Assembly (NCBI RefSeq): GCF_025857195.1
Contig: NZ_CP109787.1
Location: 3,723,001 to 3,787,000 of the forward strand
From: Leisingera thetidis
GTDB lineage: Bacteria > Pseudomonadota > Alphaproteobacteria > Rhodobacterales > Rhodobacteraceae
DNA length: 64,000 nucleotides
Reading direction: 5' to 3'
The notes under the pieces were generated by a model. It did no database searches, had not been told where the DNA came from, and saw nothing but the letters and a program-made list of their open reading frames with translations. Both the position numbers and the translations under genes were made by a program. This document shows positions 58,480 to 64,000 of this stretch, piece by piece (the stretch's first letter is position 1; each line of letters begins with the position of its first letter).

Positions 58480-59685
58480 ATGCCCAAAATGCAGCGGAAA
58501 GGATATGTGTTCGACACGCACCGTCTGTGCGATCCGGCGCGGACACTGGCGGCGATCCGGCCGCATCTGGCTGGCATGGGCATCACCCGTATCGCCAATC
58601 TGACCGGCCTGGACCGGGTGGGCCTGCCTACGGTGATGGTCACCCGGCCCAATTCCCGCTCCGTTGCTGTGGCGTTGGGCAAGGGGCTGACGCTGGAGGC
58701 GGCTCAGACGTCCGGCGTGATGGAAGCGGTCGAATCCTGGCATGCTGAACGCATCACTCTGCCAGTGCGCGCCGCAAGCTACCAGGACTTGCGGCAAGAC
58801 GCGCTGGTTGCGGATGTCGAACGCCTGCCCCGCGTGACAGGCGCCAGCTTTGACCCACTCCTCAGGATGCTGTGGGTCGAAGGGAAGGAACTTGCGTCCG
58901 GTGAGGCGCATTGGCTGCCCTATGAAATGGTGGATACTGACTACACCGGCAGGCCATGCGGCGGCCAAGGGGCGTTTCCACGAACAACCAACGGGCTTGC
59001 CTCAGGCAATAGCCTGATAGAGGCCACATGCCATGCCATCTGCGAACTGGTCGAAAGGGACGCGCTGACCCTGTGGCATCATGCACAGCCCGGCCCGCGC
59101 ATTGATCCGGAAACCTGTGACGATCCGCGCTGCCGGAAAGTTCTGGACAGGTTTGCCAAAGCGGGGCTGGAAGCCGGGATCTGGGGTATCACCGCGGACA
59201 TTGGTGTGGCCGCATTTTTGTGTATGATCTGCGAAGATGGCAGCCGGCCCGGCCATATCGGAATTGGCAGCGGGTGCCATCCGGACCGGGCGATTGCCCT
59301 GCTGCGGGCGCTTACTGAGGCAGCGCAGACCCGGCTGACCTACATCTCCGGCGCCCGCGATGATCTGGACCCCGAGGAATTTACTGCCAAGGCGTCAGCG
59401 GAACGCGCACAATATGTCCGCGGCTTGTTTGAGCAGACGGAGCCAACGGACCGGTTTCAAAAGACCCCCTCGTTTTCATCACCGTCATTCGAAGACGATC
59501 TGGCCTGGCTTCTGGAGCGGTTGGTTGATGCCGGAATGACCCAGGTTCTGACCGTAGACCTGTCGCGCCCAGGCCTGGACATTGCTGTAGTGCGTGCAGT
59601 GATCCCGGGACTGGAAGCACCGCATGATGACGCAGACTTCATGCCCGGTCATAGGGCGCTGGCGGCAGGCGTGGGGCGGCCATGA
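58480..59685 (+). CDS. YcaO-family protein, TfuA-associated
   Basis: About 401 residues. The ATP-binding motifs of peptide-modifying YcaO proteins are visible: GKGLTLEAAQTSGVMEAVES and GLASGNSLIEATCHAICELV-ERDA. YcaO enzymes use ATP to activate backbone amides; with TfuA they install thioamides. It lacks the C-terminal Pro-rich tail of many azoline-forming members. The start at 58480 (MPKMQRKGY) is preferred, with GTGAGG about eight bases upstream; a TTG at 58423 is an alternative. The stop overlaps tfuA (ATGA). Confidence 0.88.
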   Translation: MPKMQRKGYVFDTHRLCDPARTLAAIRPHLAGMGITRIANLTGLDRVGLPTVMVTRPNSRSVAVALGKGLTLEAAQTSGVMEAVESWHAERITLPVRAASYQDLRQDALVADVERLPRVTGASFDPLLRMLWVEGKELASGEAHWLPYEMVDTDYTGRPCGGQGAFPRTTNGLASGNSLIEATCHAICELVERDALTLWHHAQPGPRIDPETCDDPRCRKVLDRFAKAGLEAGIWGITADIGVAAFLCMICEDGSRPGHIGIGSGCHPDRAIALLRALTEAAQTRLTYISGARDDLDPEEFTAKASAERAQYVRGLFEQTEPTDRFQKTPSFSSPSFEDDLAWLLERLVDAGMTQVLTVDLSRPGLDIAVVRAVIPGLEAPHDDADFMPGHRALAAGVGRP

Positions 59686-61028
59686 AGGCAGTTGTCTTCG
59701 CCGGACCGACAATCGGGGCAGAGGAGGTGCGGACCTTTCTGGACGCAACCGTTCTGCCTCCGGCCGCGCAAGGGGACATTTACCGGGCCGCCAGGCGCGG
59801 GGCGCAGGCCATCGGCCTGATCGACGGGTATTTCGAAGGCGTGCCCTCGGTTTGGCACAAGGAAATCCTCTGGGCGCTGGAACAGGGAATTGCGGTGTTC
59901 GGAAGCGCCAGCATGGGCGCGCTGCGGGCGGCAGAGCTGTCATCGTTCGGCATGATTGGTGTTGGAAGTATTTACGCGGCTTACGCGTCCGGCGCGATAT
60001 GCGACGATGATGAGGTTGCAGTGCTGCATGGCCCTGCGGAACTGGGTTTTGCACCGCTCAGCGAACCGATGGTGTCGATTCGGGCCACTGTGGCGGCGGC
60101 AGAAGGACAAGAGGTGCTGGAGGCGGAACATGCCGCGGAGTTGCTCAGCACGGCAAAGGGACTGTTCTATCAGGAAAGGAACTGGGAGCAGATCCTTGCG
60201 GCGTTCAAGAACGCCTCCTGGCATGCCCGGTTTTCGGCATGGCTGAATACCGGGAGCGTGGATGCCAAGCGCGATGATGCACGGGAAATGCTGCAGCATA
60301 TGGCGGCATTTTTGAAGGGAGGGCAGACGGCCGGCTCGGTGCCGCCTGAAAAAGTTGAACGCACGCTTGCCTGGCAGGGCCTGGTGCGGCGGATCGAGAC
60401 AGAGGACTGTTGCTCGCATAGTGAAGAGCGGCGGGTTCTGGATGAGCTGCGGCTGACACCGGACCGTTACAGAGAGTTCCACACCCGGGCCGCGCTGCGC
60501 CATCTGGCTTTGCGGCAGGCGGGAAAGGCCGGCCGCACGGTGGAGCGGGAAGCGCTGCAGGCCCAAATGGCCGCGCATCGCGGAACACTTGCATTGTTCA
60601 GCGGAAGCAAACTGCGGCAATGGCTGAAGGAAAACAGGCTGTCGGGTGCCGCGTATGAGAAACTGCTCGGTGAAAATGCCCTTGCCGGGGCTGCGTTGAA
60701 CACCCTGAACAGTCAGCTGGGCCCGCACCTTCTGGCGGAACTGCGGCTGGCGGGCGTCTATGCCGGGCTGAAAACGAGGGCCGCGTCAAAGAAGCGTTAT
60801 CTGGCAGCGCAGGACACGCTGGCTGGGCCGTTGACGGAACCGGAGCGGCTGCGCTTGACGGTTTGGTACTTTGAAATGCTGCTGCAGCGGGAGATCCCGG
60901 ACCGCCTTGAGGAATACCTGAATTCGGTCGGCTGCAGGAGCCATGATGAATTCTATGAGCTGATCCGGCGCGAATTCATGTATCATCAGGGGTGCAAAAC
61001 ACAGCCCGCACCGGAAAGCAGGGACTAG
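59682..61028 (+). CDS. tfuA: TfuA-like protein with C-terminal extension
   Basis: 448 residues. The N-terminal ~200 residues are TfuA: FAGPTIGAEEVRTFLDATVL, GLIDGYFEGVPSVWHKEILW, GSASMGALRAAELSSFGMIG, DDDEVAVLHGP. TfuA partners YcaO in backbone thioamidation, probably by handling sulfur. The remaining ~240 residues are helical and not recognised; many TfuA proteins are shorter. It is translationally coupled to ycaO. Confidence 0.87.
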   Translation: MKAVVFAGPTIGAEEVRTFLDATVLPPAAQGDIYRAARRGAQAIGLIDGYFEGVPSVWHKEILWALEQGIAVFGSASMGALRAAELSSFGMIGVGSIYAAYASGAICDDDEVAVLHGPAELGFAPLSEPMVSIRATVAAAEGQEVLEAEHAAELLSTAKGLFYQERNWEQILAAFKNASWHARFSAWLNTGSVDAKRDDAREMLQHMAAFLKGGQTAGSVPPEKVERTLAWQGLVRRIETEDCCSHSEERRVLDELRLTPDRYREFHTRAALRHLALRQAGKAGRTVEREALQAQMAAHRGTLALFSGSKLRQWLKENRLSGAAYEKLLGENALAGAALNTLNSQLGPHLLAELRLAGVYAGLKTRAASKKRYLAAQDTLAGPLTEPERLRLTVWYFEMLLQREIPDRLEEYLNSVGCRSHDEFYELIRREFMYHQGCKTQPAPESRD

Positions 61029-61069
61029 GCAGGGCAAACGGGAGAGCCTCCGCAGTTCAGGAGGAGCGC

Positions 61070-62368
61070 ATGGACGACCTTTATGAGACGTTAGGGGAAG
61101 CACCGGGAACCCGCTTTCTTTTATTTCCGCAATCCCCGTTCAGGACGGCGGATCCGGTGCCGGAGCTTGTCGAAATTTCTGCCCCGCCCGGATCACTCGG
61201 GCCGGGACCTTCCGGGCCGCGGATGTATGTGGTCAATCCGCTGGGCAAGACTGTCCCTTATGGCGCATTTGTTCCCGGGCCTGACGGGGCTGGCATGTAC
61301 CTGCCGCCATGGCATGGTGAGATGCAGCGGCCTCCGGAGCCGGATGAGGACGGTCATTTTGCCCATATCCTTCCCACCGACCCTGGATTCGAGGCGGCAC
61401 ACCTGTTTGCCGCCGCCCATTTCACACTGGATGTGTGGGAGGAGTACTTCGGCCATCCGATTCCCTGGCATTTCGCCCGCGACTACGACAGGCTGGAATT
61501 GTCGCTGTTGCCAAGTCTGGACAACGCGCATATCGGCTGGGGGTTTCTGGAGACTGGCGGCACCAGCGAATACGGCGGGGAATACCGGGCCTACAGTCTG
61601 AATTTTGACGTGGTCGCGCATGAGATCGGCCATGCCATAATTTACAGCGTTGCCGGAATGCCGGCGTCCGAAGCTGTGCCGGGCGAGTACTACGGATTTC
61701 ACGAATCTGCGGCAGATATGGTGGCGCTGATCGCTTCGCTCCATTTCGGCTCGGTTGTCGAGGAACTGCTCGAGACCACCAAAGGCAATCTGTATACGTT
61801 CAATCAATTGAACCGTTTTGCAGAACTTGCCGGAAGCGCGCAGATCCGGATGGCGGCGAATACACGGACATTGGAAGAATTTGCCCGGGGCTGGAGCAGC
61901 GAGCACGCGCTGTCTGAACCATTGACCGGAGCGATGTTCGATATTCTCGTCGACATTTTCCACGAACGGCTTCTGGTGCATGGTTTGATCACGCCCGAAA
62001 TGGAGGATTTGTCCGACCAACTGGAGGAAACCCCTTTCTACAGCGATGTCATGCAGGTGCTGTTTGATGCTCGCTATGCACTTGACCCTGAAGGGTTTCG
62101 TGTTGCGCTATTGGAAGCGCGTGATTTCCTGGGCGCTTATCTGGCAGCAGCCTGGAGCAGTCTGGACGCAGAAAACCTCACTTATGCGGCGGTCGGAGAC
62201 GCACTTCTGGCAGTTGATCTGGAAACAACCGGCGGCGCTTTTCAGACGATCATTGCAGGCAACTTCCGGATGCGCGGGATTGGCCTGGTCCAGGCAGGTC
62301 CGCGCTTGGCCAAAGCGGATGAGGACAGTCATGCCCATTCCGTGCGAACGCGGGTGCCGGGCAGCTGA
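61070..62368 (+). CDS. Gluzincin-type zinc metalloprotease, RiPP-cluster associated
   Basis: 432 residues with HEIGH (His184, Glu185, His188) and a downstream HESAAD (third zinc ligand Glu212, with Asp216), the HExxH + ExxxD arrangement of thermolysin-like proteases. No signal peptide is apparent. The ATG at 61070 has a strong AGGAGG. It is 41 bp after tfuA on the same strand. In this context it may remove a leader or process the adjacent repeat protein (inference). The N-terminal ~100 residues are Pro/Gly rich. Confidence 0.75.
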   Translation: MDDLYETLGEAPGTRFLLFPQSPFRTADPVPELVEISAPPGSLGPGPSGPRMYVVNPLGKTVPYGAFVPGPDGAGMYLPPWHGEMQRPPEPDEDGHFAHILPTDPGFEAAHLFAAAHFTLDVWEEYFGHPIPWHFARDYDRLELSLLPSLDNAHIGWGFLETGGTSEYGGEYRAYSLNFDVVAHEIGHAIIYSVAGMPASEAVPGEYYGFHESAADMVALIASLHFGSVVEELLETTKGNLYTFNQLNRFAELAGSAQIRMAANTRTLEEFARGWSSEHALSEPLTGAMFDILVDIFHERLLVHGLITPEMEDLSDQLEETPFYSDVMQVLFDARYALDPEGFRVALLEARDFLGAYLAAAWSSLDAENLTYAAVGDALLAVDLETTGGAFQTIIAGNFRMRGIGLVQAGPRLAKADEDSHAHSVRTRVPGS

Positions 62369-62514
62369 ATTGCCATTTGGCTATAAATTTTATTCGTTTT
62401 GTGGTATTTCCTGTTTTAGGGGGACTTTTCCAAATATGAGACCGGCAAGCTTTTTGGCCCGGCTTTGCGAAGGGATCTTCCGGTGTTTGTTCCATAGCCA
62501 CAGGAGTGAGTAAG

Positions 62515-63060
62515 GTGGCAGAGACGTTACTCAGTTTTTCAGAAGTGTTACTGTTCGGACGGCTGGTCGAAGACCTGAAAATAAAGAAGGCGAACCGCAA
62601 GGGACGACTGGGTGCCAACGGTTTCCTCGCCAGACAGCTTGCGGACAAGAAAGATCCAAGATTCGCGCGGATTTATGGTTTTGCCTACGAAGGCGCGTTC
62701 TATCAACTGCCGGAACCGTTGATCCTGCTGGTGCATGGCGAGGGCGAAAAAAGCTTCAATGAATGCGGCGGGCAGGCAATCGCTCCTATGGATCCGTCTA
62801 AGTCCGGCGTGGCGGCAGCCGATTTCCAAATGTCAGCCGACGTCATGTATTGGGAATATGACAAGGCAGATTTCACGATCCGTATGGACCTGATGACAGG
62901 CATGTTCGAGCAGGTTCTGCTGGATGTTTTTTTTGCTGGCGGACCCGGTGTCAGCGGAGCCAAGGTCAGCGGTGCCAAAGTGAGCGGCGCCAAGGTCAGC
63001 GGTGCAAAAGTGAGTGGTGCCAAGGTCAGCGGTGCCAAAGCCCGCGGTTCCGGCGATTGA
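62515..63060 (+). CDS. Repeat-tailed protein, candidate peptide-modification substrate
   Basis: 181 residues. Residues 1-~140 form a globular, unrecognised domain (LLSFSEVLLFGRLVEDLKIK, ARIYGFAYEGAFYQLPEPLI). Residues 146-175 are six perfect VSGAK repeats, then ARGSGD. The GTG at 62515 has AGGAG eight bases upstream; an in-frame GTG at 62506 overlaps that RBS. The tail could be a RiPP core or a short pentapeptide-repeat-like stretch (A-K-V-S-G resembles ADLSG). It lies 146 bp after the metalloprotease across an AT-rich gap that may hold its own promoter. Confidence 0.75.
   Translation: MAETLLSFSEVLLFGRLVEDLKIKKANRKGRLGANGFLARQLADKKDPRFARIYGFAYEGAFYQLPEPLILLVHGEGEKSFNECGGQAIAPMDPSKSGVAAADFQMSADVMYWEYDKADFTIRMDLMTGMFEQVLLDVFFAGGPGVSGAKVSGAKVSGAKVSGAKVSGAKVSGAKARGSGD
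62950..63039 (+). repeat. Six tandem 15-bp repeats encoding VSGAK
   Basis: Six in-frame 15-base units encode identical VSGAK while varying at third positions (gtc/gtg, agc/agt, gga/ggt/ggc, gcc/gca, aag/aaa). Synonymous variation with a constant peptide suggests selection on the amino acids. Confidence 0.95.
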
Positions 63061-63153
63061 GCGGTTTCAGCGAGCTGCTCTTGATGGTCTGCCAGGTCTG
63101 CGGCGGCAGGCCCGCTGCCTGATCGGCTTCGCCCGCAGGGCATGCAGCTGTTG

Positions 63154-64000
63154 TCAGAACCCGGCCTTCTTCAGACCGTCGACAAAGTGGCGAGTGTCTT
63201 CTTCCAGCCGGTCGGGCTGCACCTTGGTCCAGCGGTCCAGCGAGAAATTCGGATGCGCTTCGCGGTGCCTGGCAGCCATGTCGCGGGCCAACTCCATCTT
63301 TCCCAGTTGCGCATAGCTGGCGGCCAGCATTCTCTGGCCCTCGGTCGGGTTGTTCATTCTGGTGAGAGTTTCAATCACCGCATCATATTGCTTGAGATTG
63401 TAGTAGGCCCCACCCAGATGCCAGAGGTACTGGTCGGGAAAATAGGGGTTGAGGCGCATTGCCTGCTGCAGGTGCTCGATGGCGGTTTCGTTCTCGCCGG
63501 AATGAGCCAGCGCATCGGCGTAATCCGACAGCAGGTCGGCATCATTCGGGTTCAGTGCGAGGGCGCGCCGGTAGGCGCCGATCGCAGCGTCGTGTTCCTT
63601 GCGGTAAAGATGCACGAAGCCGAGTTCGCCAAAGCCGCGGGCATCGGTCGGATCAAGTTCCACCGCCTTCTGCGCAAAGGTCAAGGCGGTGTCCAACGCG
63701 TGCTCGGAGTCTTTGGCCCAGGAATAGCGCCAATCGATGTTCATCGTGCGTGAGATTGCTGCTGATGCCCTGGCATAATCCTGATCACGGGCCAGCGCCC
63801 GTTCATACAGAGTATGCGCTTCGTGGTTGTCTTGCCGGGTGTAGCGGAAAATGAACTGCTGCCCGCGCAGGACATAGCCATAGGCGGCAAGGTCAGCGGG
63901 CGCCGTCTGCGTTGACCGTTTGCGTTCCTGGGCCTCGATCAGCACCGCGGTTGCCGCCACGATGGCTTCGGTCACCTCGTCCTGAATGGCGAATATGTCG
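63154..64000 (-). CDS. TPR-repeat protein, C-terminal part (runs off the window edge)
   Basis: The minus-strand frame is open to the end of the window (DIFAIQDEVTEAI at the edge). About 280 residues are visible: a linker of the type that follows class III cyclase or winged-helix domains in multi-domain TPR proteins, then TPR units (AVELDPTDARGFGELGFVHL, ALALNPNDADLLSDYADALA, AMRLNPYFPDQYLWHLGGAY). The N-terminal domain lies outside. It is convergent with the repeat protein and probably unrelated to it. Confidence 0.78.
   Translation of the reverse strand, partial: DIFAIQDEVTEAIVAATAVLIEAQERKRSTQTAPADLAAYGYVLRGQQFIFRYTRQDNHEAHTLYERALARDQDYARASAAISRTMNIDWRYSWAKDSEHALDTALTFAQKAVELDPTDARGFGELGFVHLYRKEHDAAIGAYRRALALNPNDADLLSDYADALAHSGENETAIEHLQQAMRLNPYFPDQYLWHLGGAYYNLKQYDAVIETLTRMNNPTEGQRMLAASYAQLGKMELARDMAARHREAHPNFSLDRWTKVQPDRLEEDTRHFVDGLKKAGF

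Noticed and set aside
62950..63039. Classical pentapeptide-repeat protein
   Set aside because: AKVSG fits the ADLSG pattern loosely, but only six units exist at the extreme C-terminus after a large unrelated domain. Kept as an alternative rather than the main call.

Overview
The window is high-GC DNA whose gene content (several ABC importers, 2-aminoethylphosphonate use, Rieske demethylase-type enzymes, dense insertion sequences) suggests a marine alphaproteobacterium of the Rhodobacteraceae (Roseobacter group). That assignment is inference from gene families, not from a marker gene. No rRNA, tRNA or CRISPR array was found.

Layout. (1) 0.2-7.8 kb: a small NRPS locus. A minus-strand trio (MATE exporter, Cys/Met-metabolism PLP enzyme, siderophore-esterase-like hydrolase) is divergent from an MbtH protein and a C-A-T-TE synthetase whose condensation motif is degenerate. 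(2) 7.9-18.8 kb: a 2-aminoethylphosphonate (AEP) island with phnW, phnA, phnY, a PbfA-like lyase, a LysR regulator and an ABC importer; the phnW and importer upstream regions share a 25-bp operator-like sequence. (3) 19.3-20.5 kb: an orphan PAS histidine kinase. (4) 21.1-27.7 kb: a dppABCDF-type importer operon ending in a LysR gene. (5) 28.8-35.0 kb: a BMP-family importer with a CE4-type deacetylase, divergent from a TetR gene with a palindromic operator. (6) 35.8-41.1 kb: formaldehyde-dehydrogenase-type ADH, Rieske oxygenase, Tat-exported solute-binding protein and a divergent LysR gene. (7) 41.3-49.86 kb: a transposon graveyard. An IS66 element with an intact 8-bp target duplication sits in an IS3-type remnant and is itself invaded by a serine-recombinase element and a second IS3-type element. 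Small palindromic sequences of about 30-58 bp interrupt several of these transposase genes. (8) 50.3-57.0 kb: importer ATPase and permeases, an internally deleted urocanase, a ferredoxin-type reductase and a VanA-like Rieske oxygenase. Its first gene carries the same operator-like motif as region 6, so regions 6 and 8 probably formed one catabolic regulon that was split by the transposons. (9) 57.2-58.0 kb: acyl-CoA dehydrogenase and IS21 fragments. (10) 58.5-63.1 kb: a YcaO-TfuA cluster with a gluzincin-type metalloprotease and a 181-residue protein ending in six perfect VSGAK repeats. (11) 63.15 kb to the edge: a partial TPR protein.

The strongest candidate for an undescribed system is region 10, a peptide-modification locus whose natural substrate could be the repeat tail. 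The second is the family of palindromic mini-insertions inside the transposase genes of region 7 and the IS21 fragment.
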